A stretch of DNA of 64,000 bases from Martinezella tropici (GCF_008370325.1 NZ_VNIP01000001.1:186001-250000), one strand, 5' to 3'; counted from the first letter of the stretch, positions 28,631 through 37,938 are shown. A program made the numbers and translations. The notes: generated by a model not told the origin, from the sequence alone.

Positions 28631-29071
28631 ATGAAGATTTCGTCTGGATTTCGTTCAGTCGCGGTTGCCGCCATCGCCGCCGCGGGGATTGGCTTTGCCA
28701 GCGCCGCGCATGCCGATAGTGGCACGATCCGTTTTGCCGTCTACAAGGCGGCTTTCTTTGTTGGTGGCTCCGGAGGGGAGGGTACGCTGACCTTCCATGG
28801 CCGGCGCTATCCCGTCTCGATCGGCGGCATCTCGGGCGGCCTCGCCTTCGGTGCTTCCAAGACCTATTTCAGCGGTACCGTGCGCCACATTCGTCGCGCC
28901 CGGGATGTCAGCGGCGTCTACGGTGCAGCGGGCGGCGGCGGCGCGATCGGCAAAGGTGCCCAGATGATCGTCATGACCAATGACAAGGGCGCCCAGCTCG
29001 AGCTGACGGGCCGGCAAGTCGGCCTGCAGGTCAACGCCGATATTAGCGGTATGAGCATCACCGTGAAGTAA
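28631..29071 (+). CDS. Exported protein of unknown function
   Basis: A 146-residue precursor. The start at 28631 gives a clean signal peptide (MKISSGFRSVAVAAIAAAG, cleavage after AHA). The mature part is glycine-rich and beta-like: GGSGGEGTLTFHGRRYPVSI, SGVYGAAGGGGAIGKG, then LELTGRQVGLQVNADISGM. The repeated small-residue strands suggest a periplasmic beta-barrel or lipid-binding fold. I do not recognise a named family and do not assign a function. Confidence 0.75.
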   Translation: MKISSGFRSVAVAAIAAAGIGFASAAHADSGTIRFAVYKAAFFVGGSGGEGTLTFHGRRYPVSIGGISGGLAFGASKTYFSGTVRHIRRARDVSGVYGAAGGGGAIGKGAQMIVMTNDKGAQLELTGRQVGLQVNADISGMSITVK

Positions 29072-29100
29072 GGCGCCAACCCGTTCGTCATTCTTTGGCT

Positions 29101-29133
29101 GTGCCCGATTCGCTTGATTTGGCGATCGGGCAC
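29101..29133. terminator. Hairpin after exported protein gene
   Basis: An inverted repeat GTGCCCGAT...ATCGGGCAC, 30 bases after the stop codon, could form a transcription-ending hairpin. No clear T-run follows, so the call is weak. Confidence 0.35.
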
Positions 29134-29220
29134 TTCCAAGGAATCTCATATTCATTCCGGAACCTGATCCCCACCGGATCGTTTGAAGCTCAGTGATTGA
29201 AATGCATCACGGAGGTCCAC

Positions 29221-29913
29221 ATGTTGACACCTGCCGCCGCACTCGCCCAAAAAGCCAAGACGCCATTTCCAGGCGAAAGTTCCGAATTTCGCGAAGCGCG
29301 TGAAGCGCTGCTGGCCGAGGAGATAGAGCTCCGCCGTCATCTTACGAGAGTAACCGAGCAGCGCCGCGCGCTGCCGCCCGGCCCAGTGATCGATAAGAAC
29401 TACCGATTCAAAGAGGCAAATGGCGCGGAGGTCAGCTTGATAGAGCTGTTCGGCAAACACGATGCGTTGGTGACCTATTTCTGGATGTATGGGCCGCAGC
29501 GCGAGCGGCCATGCCCGATGTGCACCAACTGGCTCGGTGCGGTGAACGGCAATGCGGCCGACATCAAGCAGCGGGTCGCGCTAAAAATCCTGGGCCGCTC
29601 GCCAGTCGAACGTCAGCTTGCCTTTGCGGCCGAACGCGGGTGGCAAGACCTCGATTTCGTGCAAACCGTTGGCGACGACTACGCCAACGATCTCGGGCTC
29701 ATCAACGAGGACGGCAGCGAGAATCCGGCGCTGGTCGTATTCAAGCGAGACAGCCACAAGGTTCGGCTGTTCTGGGCAAGCGGGATGACGAATGAAATGG
29801 CCGATCCGGGGCAGGACCCGCGAGACGCGCCCGACATCGCGTCGTTGTGGTCGATCCTCGACCTCACACCCGCCGGTCGCGGCACGGACTGGTACCCAAA
29901 GCTGAGCTATTGA
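29221..29913 (+). CDS. DUF899 thioredoxin-like protein
   Basis: A 230-residue protein. The start at 29221 (MLTPAAALAQKAKTPFPGES) has GGAGG upstream. The DUF899 features are the N-terminal EFREAREALLAEEIELRRHL, the phrase LFGKHDALVTYFWMYG, and the PCPMCTNWLGAVNG segment, which places a C-x2-C pair where thioredoxins carry theirs. The C-terminus GRGTDWYPKLSY is typical. The biochemical role is unknown. It sits with a DUF3224 gene in the accessory region. Confidence 0.88.
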   Translation: MLTPAAALAQKAKTPFPGESSEFREAREALLAEEIELRRHLTRVTEQRRALPPGPVIDKNYRFKEANGAEVSLIELFGKHDALVTYFWMYGPQRERPCPMCTNWLGAVNGNAADIKQRVALKILGRSPVERQLAFAAERGWQDLDFVQTVGDDYANDLGLINEDGSENPALVVFKRDSHKVRLFWASGMTNEMADPGQDPRDAPDIASLWSILDLTPAGRGTDWYPKLSY

Positions 29914-29998
29914 ACACCGTGCGCCTGCTCCCGCTCGATTGTTTTGAGGGGGATAACGTTTCGTCATGCCACGGCGACATTGTGAAAGGGAAGCGCAA

Positions 29999-30442
29999 AT
30001 GAACGGCCGGGACTCTGTTGATCCGATCGGGCAATCTCGGGTGCTTGCGCGCACAATGGCCAGGACGAAGATCACCGTTCAGGACTCCGACGCCAAGCCT
30101 TACGACCGCACCGCAAGTCCGGCGTTGGTGGAGGTCCGCCTGACCGAAACTTTCACTGGAGATATCGATGGCGAATCAACGGTTCGGGCTTTGCAGGTCC
30201 TCGGTGCCGATCGATCCGCCAGCCTCGTCAGCGTGCAGCGTTTCCGTGGGAGACTGGGCGGACGCCACGGCACCTTCGTGCTTCAAGGCTCGGAAATCGT
30301 CGAGAACGGCAAGATCAAGGCAGCGTGGTTTGTCGTTCCCGGATCGGGGACAGGTGATCTTTCCGGGCTGCGCGGCGAGGGCGGCTTTGAAGGACACTTT
30401 GGAAAAGGGTCCGACGGAACGCTGGATTATTGGTTCGAATGA
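29999..30442 (+). CDS. DUF3224-family protein
   Basis: A 147-residue protein of the small beta-barrel DUF3224 family (allene-oxide-cyclase-like fold). The core runs ALVEVRLTETFTGDIDGEST, then RFRGRLGGRHGTFVLQGSE and the end GSDGTLDYWFE. The start at 29999 follows an AAAGGGAAG ribosome site; a later ATG (MARTKITVQD) is possible and marks where the conserved part begins. No reaction is established for the family. Confidence 0.8.
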   Translation: MNGRDSVDPIGQSRVLARTMARTKITVQDSDAKPYDRTASPALVEVRLTETFTGDIDGESTVRALQVLGADRSASLVSVQRFRGRLGGRHGTFVLQGSEIVENGKIKAAWFVVPGSGTGDLSGLRGEGGFEGHFGKGSDGTLDYWFE

Positions 30443-30758
30443 TGCCATCGGCGAAGTCGAGGTCGTTTTCCTTGGTATGGTAGAACGGCATGTCGGGTGA
30501 CAATCGATTCGAGGGAAATTGGCCGGATTGGACGATATCAGTCTACGATTGCGATTTTCAATGTGGGCAGATCCGAGCACGCCAGCGGTGGCTCAAACCA
30601 CCCATGCGTCATGACACACGAGCTCGTGAATCAGCGAGGCAAAGAGGCGGCCTGGGAAAAGCCATCCTCCTTCTGACGACCGCCGACCGAGCCGTACCGG
30701 CAGTTCTCAAAAAAGACCGTCACGCGGCTGTCTACCATTATCGGCGACTTGCTGCGCA
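30443..30758. other. Intergenic, no gene supported
   Basis: These 316 bases lie between convergent genes. Short open frames are present on both strands, but none has a ribosome site or family-like sequence. No strong hairpin, tRNA or repeat was seen. Confidence 0.4.
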
Positions 30759-31655
30759 TCAGTCGCGCGATAAGGCCAGCCCCGCGAGAAGCGGAGCGTA
30801 AGCGGCGAGCTTGCTGGATATGAACTCCGTGAAGAGCTGCACGCGCTTCGTCTTGCGTGTCTCGCCCTGTGTGAGAAGCCAGAGCGTTCCGTACATGTGC
30901 AGATCGGTGCCTGGCACCCTCACCAGTAGGGGGTCGGCATCTCCGACGAAGCACGGCAGTGTCGTGATCCCGAGCCCTTGTCGGACAGCAACGATCTGCG
31001 CCTCGGGGTCCGCTGTCCTGAACGGAACCCCCGTCGTGCGAACCTCACCCTCGCTGACCCAGTCCGGTACCCCATGAATGCTTATGACGATCCACCGGAT
31101 GGGATCAGGCGCGCCCGCACGCCATGCGGCCAGTCGATCGCGGGACATGTAGACGCCGCCGAACAGCTCCGGTCCCTTCAGGCCGTGAAGATTGAGCGGC
31201 AGGGTTTTGCGGTCATAGACGACGCGGATCGCGACATCGGCCTCTCGGTTGGTCAGATTTGCCAGCTCGCCGGACGACACGATGTCCACCTCGATGTCCG
31301 GATGCAGACGCGCGAAATCGGCGAGGTCCGGCATGAGCAGATGTGTCGCAAGGGTCGGAGCCAACGTCACTCGTAGAAGCCCGCGCACGCTCTGGTCCCG
31401 ACCGAAGACGCGCGTCTCCAGCTGGTGCGACGACGCTTCCATCTGGTTCGCGAGCTCGAGGACCTCCTCACCCGCAGCCGTCAGGCGGTAGCCCGAAGGC
31501 AGCTTTTCGAACATCTGCGCCCCGAGGCGTTCCTCAAGCTGTGCGATGCGTCGCAGCACGGTCGAGTGATATACCCCGAGGCCCTCGGCGGCAGCCCGCA
31601 CTGAGCCTCCGCGCGCCACGGCAAGAAAATAGCGAATGTCATCCCAGTCGATCAT
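30759..31655 (-). CDS. LysR-family transcriptional regulator
   Basis: A 298-residue regulator. The start at 31655 (MIDWDDIRYFLAVARGGSVR) is the family's usual N-terminus. The helix-turn-helix is AAAEGLGVYHSTVLRRIAQLE. The effector domain includes TNREADVAIRVVYDR. The HSTVLRRI recognition helix resembles that of the regulator at 21422. It is divergent from the SDR gene at 31924, so it probably controls the SDR and the following NAD(P)-binding protein. Confidence 0.92.
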   Translation of the reverse strand: MIDWDDIRYFLAVARGGSVRAAAEGLGVYHSTVLRRIAQLEERLGAQMFEKLPSGYRLTAAGEEVLELANQMEASSHQLETRVFGRDQSVRGLLRVTLAPTLATHLLMPDLADFARLHPDIEVDIVSSGELANLTNREADVAIRVVYDRKTLPLNLHGLKGPELFGGVYMSRDRLAAWRAGAPDPIRWIVISIHGVPDWVSEGEVRTTGVPFRTADPEAQIVAVRQGLGITTLPCFVGDADPLLVRVPGTDLHMYGTLWLLTQGETRKTKRVQLFTEFISSKLAAYAPLLAGLALSRD

Positions 31656-31923
31656 GGTGCAATCCGGCACCATGCGGTGCGCCTTCCAAAGCCCGTAACT
31701 AAGGCATCGTACAGCAGTGGGTGGGCTCATCATAGCTTATGTCGACTAGCGCGGCCCAATTCCGAACGGCGGACACCGATCGTCGCGGCTGGCGTCAGTC
31801 GTCCAGCCGGATCGATTTTGCACCACCGATGTGCGCGCTTCCGCACTCAACAACTGACGCCGGCGGACCCATTTCGAGGTTCTCGGGGGCAGATGCTGTC
31901 CCGACACCACGAAAGGAGAAGTC

Positions 31924-32658
31924 ATGGGAAAGCTTGAAGGTAAGGTTGCGGTCATCACGGGTGGCTCGAGCGGCATGGCGCTGGCGAGCGCCAAGCGGTT
32001 CGTTGAAGAAGGCGCCTATGTTTTCATCACAGGCCGTAAACAGGAGGCGCTGGACGAGGCTGTCAAGCTGATCGGCCGGAACGTGACCGGCGTGCGTGGC
32101 GACGCGGCCAATCTCGACGACCTCGACCGCCTGTTTGATACGGTCAAGCGGGAAAAGGGCAAAATCGACATCCTGTATGCGAGCGCCGGCACGGGCGAAG
32201 CCGTCCCGCTGGGCGAGATTACCGAGCAGCATTTCGATGCGACTTTCGGCCTGAATACACGCGGCACGCTGTTCACGGTGCAGAAGGCGTTGCCGCTGTT
32301 CAACGATGGCGGATCGATCTTCATGACCGGATCAGTTGCTTCGCTCAAAGGTTTTCCTGGTTACAGCGTATATGCGGCGAGCAAGGCGGCGTTGCACGCA
32401 TTCGCACGCGGGTGGCTCAACGAGCTGAAGGGCAGGAATATCCGGGTGAACGTGCTGCACCCGGGGCCGATCGCCACACCGATGCAGGACCAGGTTCTCA
32501 CCGAGGAGGCGAAGCAGATGTTCGAATCCCTGATCCCGCGGGGAAAGATGGGGCGTCCTGAGGAAATTGCGACGGCCGCGCTGTTTCTTGCTTCAGACGA
32601 TTCGAGCTTCGTGAATGGGCTGGAATTGTCTGTCGACGGCGGCTTCTCGGCCATCTGA
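31924..32658 (+). CDS. Short-chain dehydrogenase/reductase
   Basis: A 244-residue classical SDR. AAAGGAGAAG precedes the ATG. The catalytic residues are present: Ser in FMTGSVASLKG, and Tyr/Lys in YSVYAASKAAL. The cofactor loop reads TGGSSGMALASAKRF, with alanine where the last glycine of TGxxxGxG usually stands; this may alter dinucleotide binding. The C-terminal DGGFSAI is standard. It is followed after 41 bases by an NAD(P)-binding protein gene, probably an operon under the divergent LysR. Confidence 0.92.
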   Translation: MGKLEGKVAVITGGSSGMALASAKRFVEEGAYVFITGRKQEALDEAVKLIGRNVTGVRGDAANLDDLDRLFDTVKREKGKIDILYASAGTGEAVPLGEITEQHFDATFGLNTRGTLFTVQKALPLFNDGGSIFMTGSVASLKGFPGYSVYAASKAALHAFARGWLNELKGRNIRVNVLHPGPIATPMQDQVLTEEAKQMFESLIPRGKMGRPEEIATAALFLASDDSSFVNGLELSVDGGFSAI

Positions 32659-32699
32659 AAGGCCGGGGAATCAATATCACCACGGATTGGAGAAGCACT

Positions 32700-33299
32700 A
32701 TGAGCTATGCGATTATAGGATTCGGTAGGATAGGCCAGGCCCTCGCCCACGCCTTCGCCCGTAAAAACATCGACGTAACTGTTGCGAGCCGCCGGCCACC
32801 CGAGGCGTTGGCGCCGCAGGCTCAGGCGATTGGACCTATGGTCGTCGCCAAGTCGCTGCGGGATGCACTCGAGGCCGACACGATCATCTTGGCGGTCCCG
32901 TTCGGGGAGCATCGGGAGGTTGCGAAGGCCCTGCCGAGCTGGAAAGGCAAGACAGTCATCGACGCGACGAACGCGTTTCCAGTCCCTGAAGAGCTGGACG
33001 GTCTCCCGTCCTCCGCCTTCGTCGCGAAGGCGTTCACCGGTGCCAAGCTTGTCAAAGGGTTCAATCATTTGGTTGCGGCCACTCTGGCTGCCGATCCGGT
33101 CGTCGAGGGCGGCCACCGGGTCGTCTTTCTGTCGAGCGACGACGAGGACGCGATCGCTCCCGTGGCAGCCTTGGCCAAACAACTCGGGTTCGCACCCGTC
33201 AAGCTGGGAAGGCTCAACGAGGGCGGCGCGCTAGTGCACGCACGCGGCCGCACCTGGGGCCAGCTCATCTTCCAGGATTTATTCAAGAAGGAGCAGTAA
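32700..33299 (+). CDS. NADPH-dependent F420-reductase-like NAD(P)-binding protein
   Basis: A 199-residue single Rossmann-domain protein. The glycine loop is AIIGFGRIGQALAHAFA, with VASRRPP after the second strand as in NADP-binding members. VKGFNHLVAATLAADP and the end RLNEGGALVHARGR resemble the Npd/F420-dependent NADP reductase group, although rhizobia lack bulk F420, so the real partner may be another hydride carrier or substrate. Co-directional with the SDR at 31924. Confidence 0.85.
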   Translation: MSYAIIGFGRIGQALAHAFARKNIDVTVASRRPPEALAPQAQAIGPMVVAKSLRDALEADTIILAVPFGEHREVAKALPSWKGKTVIDATNAFPVPEELDGLPSSAFVAKAFTGAKLVKGFNHLVAATLAADPVVEGGHRVVFLSSDDEDAIAPVAALAKQLGFAPVKLGRLNEGGALVHARGRTWGQLIFQDLFKKEQ

Positions 33300-33484
33300 T
33301 AATCGATCCACGACCGTGTGATCGACGCCGAGAACTGGTTGCGCGCTGACGTCTTCGAGCAGCGCGCGACCGAATATTTGAAGGCCACAAAGTCGCGAAG
33401 ATTGGGCCTGACGGCGTATAGGCGCCGTTCGAAGAGCGGGGGACGCAGCAGCCGTTTCACCAGCCTCCACGGCCGGGCCTCCGC
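33300..33484 (+). other. Open frame without recognised product
   Basis: Directly after the F420-reductase-like gene an open frame reads IHDRVIDAENWLRADVFEQR and continues into a basic serine-rich tail. It lacks a ribosome site and overlaps the tail of the convergent LysR gene. It could be the remnant of a lost gene or chance; I cannot decide from sequence. Confidence 0.25.
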
Positions 33485-34378
33485 TCATCGTTCGATATAG
33501 GCGGCAAGTTCGTCAGGTGTTCCTCGAGGGAAAGCTTCCTTAAGATAGTCGAGAAATGCCGACACGCGCGGGCTGAGTAGCCGCCGGGTCGGATAGAGCG
33601 CCCAAAGGGCGGTCTGAAATCCTTCCACTTCGCCCCAGCTGATCAATCGGCCTGTGGCCAGATCGGGGCCGGCAAGCGATAGGGGTAGACGCGCCGCGCC
33701 CGCGCCGGCGCGGACGGCATCGCGAACCATGATGAACGAGGAAACGCTTAGAACCGGCCTTGCCTCAAGGCGAAATTTTCCCGCTGAGCTTGTGACCTCC
33801 CATGTTTCAGCCTGGGCCATCGCCCCACGGGAGACAGAGGGAACGGCATTGCTGCCTGCCGGGCGCGGCAGCTCGGGGCTTGCCACGACGACAAGCCTAT
33901 CGTGAAGGAAGACGCGCCCGACAAGGCTTTCATCCGGCTCCGGATTCACGCGTATGACCACATCATAGGCTTCCTCGATCATGTCGACGGCTCGGTCTTC
34001 CGTCGTGATCTCAAGCTGAACTTCGGGATATTTCCGGACAAATCCTGCTGCAAGCTTTCCCAACGCCGTCTGCGAGAACAGCAAGGGCGCACTGATCCGC
34101 AACCGGCCTCGGGGGCTATGTCCACCTGAAGCGATAGCCTTCGCCGTTTCGTCAAGTTCCGTCAGCAGCGTGCCCGTTCGCTCGAAGAGTGCGCGCCCCT
34201 CCTCCGTCAGCTTCAGCGTCCGTGCGCCGCGCTCGAACAGGCGCAGGTCGAGACTTGCCTCCAGCTCGGCCACCCGCCGCGACAAGGTTGCCTTCGGACG
34301 GCCGGCTGCACGCGCAGCCCTTCCGAACCCGCCATGGCGGGCGACCAGATTGAAATCGGCGAGAGCGAGCAGATCCAT
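33485..34378 (-). CDS. LysR-family transcriptional regulator
   Basis: A 297-residue regulator. The start at 34378 (MDLLALADFNLVARHGGFGR) is preferred; the frame is open a further 17 codons. The helix-turn-helix is AARAAGRPKATLSRRVAELE. The effector region includes VDMIEEAYDVVIRVNPEPDE. It is divergent from the NmrA-like gene at 34485, with an ATCAAT-N12-ATTGAT palindrome between them. Confidence 0.92.
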   Translation of the reverse strand: MDLLALADFNLVARHGGFGRAARAAGRPKATLSRRVAELEASLDLRLFERGARTLKLTEEGRALFERTGTLLTELDETAKAIASGGHSPRGRLRISAPLLFSQTALGKLAAGFVRKYPEVQLEITTEDRAVDMIEEAYDVVIRVNPEPDESLVGRVFLHDRLVVVASPELPRPAGSNAVPSVSRGAMAQAETWEVTSSAGKFRLEARPVLSVSSFIMVRDAVRAGAGAARLPLSLAGPDLATGRLISWGEVEGFQTALWALYPTRRLLSPRVSAFLDYLKEAFPRGTPDELAAYIER

Positions 34379-34424
34379 GTGTTCCACCAACGAGACAGTG
34401 AGTCCAAATAGAGCGTCTATCGAG

Positions 34425-34448
34425 ATCAATGTGGATCATTAAATTGAT
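34425..34448. promoter_or_regulatory. Candidate LysR operator upstream of NmrA-like gene
   Basis: A dyad ATCAAT-N12-ATTGAT sits centrally in the 106-base region between the divergent LysR and NmrA-like genes. Its spacing resembles LysR recognition sites of the T-N11-A kind. Inferred. Confidence 0.4.
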
Positions 34449-34484
34449 GACTGTCAACTGAACACCCCAACCGGAGTAACCGCA

Positions 34485-35354
34485 ATGACCATTCTCGTTA
34501 CAGGCGCCACCGGCCGCGTCGGCCACCACGTCGTCGATCAACTCGTCAAGCGCGGTGCAAGGGTCCGCGTGCTCACCCGCGATCCCTCGAAGGCCAATGT
34601 CCCGGCCGGCGTCGAAGTCGCTCAGGGCGATCTGCTCGACATCGATGCCCTGCGCAGCGCCTTCAAGGGCGTGGGCACACTCTTCTTGCTCAACGCCGTC
34701 ACCGGCGACGAATTCGCCCAGGCGATCATCGCGCTCAACATCGCCCGCGAGGCAGGCGTCGAACGCGTCGTCTATCTCTCCGTGTTCGAAGCCGATCGCG
34801 CGGTGAACGTGCCGCACTTCGCCGTGAAGTTCGGCGCCGAACGCATGCTCTTGCAGATGGGCTTCAGCGCCACCATCCTGCGCCCGACCTACTTCATCGA
34901 CAATGAGCTGATGATCAAGGACGTGATCCTCAACCACGGCGTCTATCCGATGCCGATCGGCAGCAAAGGCGTCGCCATGGTGGACGCCCGCGATATCGCT
35001 GAGGTTGCCGCCATCGAGCTGATCCGTCGTGACCGGGCTCCCGGCAAGCTGCCAATCGAAACGATCAATCTGGTCGGTCCCGATACGCTGACCGGCCCGG
35101 TTGTGGCCAAGATCTGGTCGGACCTGCTCGGCCGCCCCGTTGTCTACGGCGGCGACGATCCCAGCGGATTCGAGCAGAACATGGCAAGCTTCATGCCGAA
35201 GTGGACCGCCTATGAGATGCGCCTGATGGCGGAACGCTACGTCAGCGACGGCATGATCCCCGAGATTGGCGACGTCGAGCGACTGACCATAATCCTCGGC
35301 CGCCCGCTGCACTCCTACCGGGCGTTTGCCACCAAGATTGCTGCCGTGGACTGA
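34485..35354 (+). CDS. NmrA-like NAD(P)-binding oxidoreductase
   Basis: A 289-residue atypical SDR. The glycine motif TILVTGATGRVGHHVVDQL opens the protein. RVLTRDPSKANVPAGVEVAQ and AGVERVVYLSVFEADRAVN follow the NmrA/HSCARG pattern, in which the usual Tyr-x3-Lys pair is missing and the protein may sense NADPH or reduce quinones. A second NmrA-like gene lies at 37021. Divergent from, and probably controlled by, the LysR gene at 33485. Confidence 0.9.
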   Translation: MTILVTGATGRVGHHVVDQLVKRGARVRVLTRDPSKANVPAGVEVAQGDLLDIDALRSAFKGVGTLFLLNAVTGDEFAQAIIALNIAREAGVERVVYLSVFEADRAVNVPHFAVKFGAERMLLQMGFSATILRPTYFIDNELMIKDVILNHGVYPMPIGSKGVAMVDARDIAEVAAIELIRRDRAPGKLPIETINLVGPDTLTGPVVAKIWSDLLGRPVVYGGDDPSGFEQNMASFMPKWTAYEMRLMAERYVSDGMIPEIGDVERLTIILGRPLHSYRAFATKIAAVD

Positions 35355-35395
35355 GGATCTGGCAGCTCAACCCCGTCCCGCCCCGCAGACCATCA

Positions 35396-36598
35396 TTATC
35401 TATCGGTCGCCATCGTGCCAGTGAACCCGCCGGCGAAATCACGTTGATCCGCTGGCGGGTCTGGAAAGGTCTGAACTGAAGGCGCGACGCGCGCCTGTTC
35501 CTGCCGCCGGTTTCCGGCAAACCGGCCTGCGAACCATGAGATGGTCTGTGCCGCCGTCACACTGGCTGTCGTAGCGTGCGGACCGTCACCGGCGGCCACA
35601 AACAGCACCTTCTCGCCGCGACTGCACGCACGAGCGACGAAGTTGCGGGTGACCGCGGGCGCCACGACTTGGTCGCCCGCGCTCTGGGCGATCAGTAGCG
35701 GCGCGCCAGCAGAGACGCTCCCCGCAGAGTTCCGGCGCAGCAGGCCGCGCCACGGGTCGATGAGGGTGAGGTCGACATCGCGAAGTTGGCGACGCAGCCG
35801 CAGCACCTCGATCTTGGTCCGCAATGCCGGATCGGGACTCGAGCACCGGCCGGCAAGGCGCCGGATGACGCGTTGCGCGACGGGACGCGCGATTATGGAG
35901 AGGTCGACATCGTAGACTTCGGACCAGCTCTGCGCCGCAAACGCCGTCAGCGCAGCCCGCACGGTCGGGTTGACGCCGCCGCCTAGGTTGGCGGAGAGGT
36001 CGGTTGGAGGCGCAGCGGCCGCCACACCGACGATCTCAAGCTCGGGCGCATAGCGCTTCGAAACTTCGCCGGTGAAGAGTGCCGCGTGTGCGCCCTGCGA
36101 CAGTCCCCAGACTCCGAAGCGCCTTCCAGCCCCAACTTGCGCCAGGCCCTGAGCCGCTCGCACCGAGTCAAGGAGCGACCGGGCTTCAGCCTCGCCCACC
36201 AGGTACGCGTTCGGTCCTGGCGTCCCGAGGCCCGGATAGTCCGTCGCCACCACCACCCACCCCTGCGCAATCAGGCCGGCGAGGTTTGGAATTGTCTCAA
36301 GGACATTGGGTTGCGCGGACGGCGCACACGCCTCGGCGATGCCGACGGTTGGGTGAGCCCAGGCCATAACGTCGCGCTTCAGACGACCAGCGCTGCCGCG
36401 CGGCGAGACTAGAACGCCTGTCGCCTCAGTCCGTCGCCCGGAGGCATCTGTTGTTTCGTAGCGGATCCGCCACGCCTGGAAACTGGCCGGCGCGTCCGCC
36501 ATCCGCGCTGCTGAGATCAGCGACCCTGGCCGAGCTTGCGCTACCGACGGCTGCAGGGCGAGGGCGATCGCCAAGGCGGCAATACCTTTTGAAAGCAC
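35396..36598 (-). CDS. Secreted alpha/beta hydrolase (lipase-like)
   Basis: A 400-residue exported hydrolase. A GTG at 36598 is chosen because GGAGG stands five bases upstream; a GTG at 36604 overlaps that site. The signal peptide LSKGIAALAIALALQPSVAQA follows. The nucleophile motif is GVWGLSQGAHAALFTGEV (G-x-S-Q-G), preceded by VVATDYPGLGTPGPN. The later VVAPAVTRNFVARACSRGEK and GDGPHATT supply the acidic residue and histidine region. The layout matches secretory triacylglycerol lipases of the LIP family; substrate unproven. Confidence 0.82.
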   Translation of the reverse strand: MLSKGIAALAIALALQPSVAQARPGSLISAARMADAPASFQAWRIRYETTDASGRRTEATGVLVSPRGSAGRLKRDVMAWAHPTVGIAEACAPSAQPNVLETIPNLAGLIAQGWVVVATDYPGLGTPGPNAYLVGEAEARSLLDSVRAAQGLAQVGAGRRFGVWGLSQGAHAALFTGEVSKRYAPELEIVGVAAAAPPTDLSANLGGGVNPTVRAALTAFAAQSWSEVYDVDLSIIARPVAQRVIRRLAGRCSSPDPALRTKIEVLRLRRQLRDVDLTLIDPWRGLLRRNSAGSVSAGAPLLIAQSAGDQVVAPAVTRNFVARACSRGEKVLFVAAGDGPHATTASVTAAQTISWFAGRFAGNRRQEQARVAPSVQTFPDPPADQRDFAGGFTGTMATDR

Positions 36599-37020
36599 GA
36601 TCACCTCCTCGTAAGAACGAATACCTAGGATACTTCGCCTGTATCACGGATGCGAGGGTATGTGTGGACGGCTCCACGCGCGCATAATTCTCCTGCGTTA
36701 TTTCCCCTTTAGCGTGCGCCAGAGTATCCGGTATTCCCTCACTCCCACTCGATTGTTCTAAGCCATGGTAACGCATTGATCCACCGACGCAAATTTTCTC
36801 CGCGCACGACGAAGAATTGTGTCGAAGATCCGTCAGAAATTTTCGCTCTTGATTTCAAAGGGAAATTTCGGCGACTATCGGCACCGATTGATCGATTTTC
36901 GACCTTCTTAGACATGCCTTCACGATCAGTCCCATCGGCAAAAGACCGTCACGGCTGGCAAGAGCCTGAACGATACACGGAAGCAGGCAGTCCCCGTCTC
37001 ATGCCTGATCCGTCCCCGAC
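36599..37020. other. Intergenic region carrying the outer guaA-type direct repeat
   Basis: No gene is supported in these 422 bases. They hold an 18-base copy of the guaA 3' end (36736-36753) and are less GC-rich than the flanking genes. The likely promoter of the hydrolase lies near 36605-36700. The part after 36753 reads like non-coding sequence up to the NmrA-like stop. Confidence 0.5.
36736..36753. repeat. Direct repeat of guaA 3' end, outer copy (att-like)
   Basis: CCCTCACTCCCACTCGAT is identical and in the same orientation to 39631-39648, which is the last codons and stop of guaA. Read on the minus strand it still encodes IEWE-stop, as expected of an attachment core left by integration at guaA. 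Confidence 0.7.
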
Positions 37021-37893
37021 TTACGCCTTGGCGGCCTTCTGGGCCGCCGCGAATACATCGCGTGCGGGCGTCGTACCCACTACGTGCTCCGTACCCTCGG
37101 CTCCGAGGTCCATCCATCCTGCATTCACTGCCTCAAACATTTCTTCGGCAGGTCCGGTGTGGCCCTTCGGAATGCCGAACTGCTCAAACGCTTCGGCCCA
37201 CTTTGCACGCGGGACTGCAAAGGCTTTCACGTCGAGATTCAGGACTTCACCCAATTGCTCCGCGACTTCATCCGCGCTGACCATCGAACCAAGCTCGGTC
37301 ACGCGCTGCCCTGACCAGGCTGGCCCGCTCAAAAGGGCTGCAACCTCCGCGCCGATGTCGTTCGTCGCGACCATGGTCGATTTCCGGTTTGTCGGATTGT
37401 AGTAGACCGGTAGCGTTCCGCCCTTGGCGACCTGCAAGCCGTAGAGGAAGTTTTCGAAGAATCCGCCAGCGCGCACAAAGGTGACCGGGGATTTCAGGTT
37501 TCGAAAGCCTTGCTCCAGAAGCGATAAGGCCGTGATCATTCCGAGCCCGCTGGTTCGGTTCGCACCCATCGACGAAAGCGCAACCACCCGCGGCGGCGCT
37601 GCCTTGGTGAGCGCCTCGACATAGTTCGCAATCACGCCCTTTGCTTCCTTGTAATCGGGCGAGGGCGCCCAGACAGCCGGCAACATAACAAAAGCACCTT
37701 CGACGCCCTTGAGCGCCTGCTCGATGGCTGCCGAGTCATTCCAATCGCCGTCTACCAGTTCCACGCCCCGGCTCGCCCAGTTAGCCGCCTTTTCGCGATT
37801 GCGGACGAGCGCGCGTACCTCCTTGCCGTGGGCCAATAGATGTTCTGCCGTTGCGCCGCCCACTTTTCCCGTGATTCCCATTACCAAAAACAT
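37021..37893 (-). CDS. NmrA-like NAD(P)-binding protein
   Basis: A 290-residue atypical SDR. The cofactor loop FLVMGITGKVGGATAEHLL begins the protein, followed by RALVRNREKAANWASRGVEL, a pattern typical of NADP-binding NmrA/YtfG proteins. RVVALSSMGANRTSGLGM is the conserved mid-region. It is 45 bases downstream of the DoxX-like gene on the same strand, so the two probably form an operon under the divergent LysR. A second, distinct NmrA-like gene is at 34485. Confidence 0.9.
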   Translation of the reverse strand: MFLVMGITGKVGGATAEHLLAHGKEVRALVRNREKAANWASRGVELVDGDWNDSAAIEQALKGVEGAFVMLPAVWAPSPDYKEAKGVIANYVEALTKAAPPRVVALSSMGANRTSGLGMITALSLLEQGFRNLKSPVTFVRAGGFFENFLYGLQVAKGGTLPVYYNPTNRKSTMVATNDIGAEVAALLSGPAWSGQRVTELGSMVSADEVAEQLGEVLNLDVKAFAVPRAKWAEAFEQFGIPKGHTGPAEEMFEAVNAGWMDLGAEGTEHVVGTTPARDVFAAAQKAAKA

Positions 37894-37938
37894 GCGTTTT
37901 CTCCTGATTTTTAGGGACAGAACAATGCCCCCGTTGAT

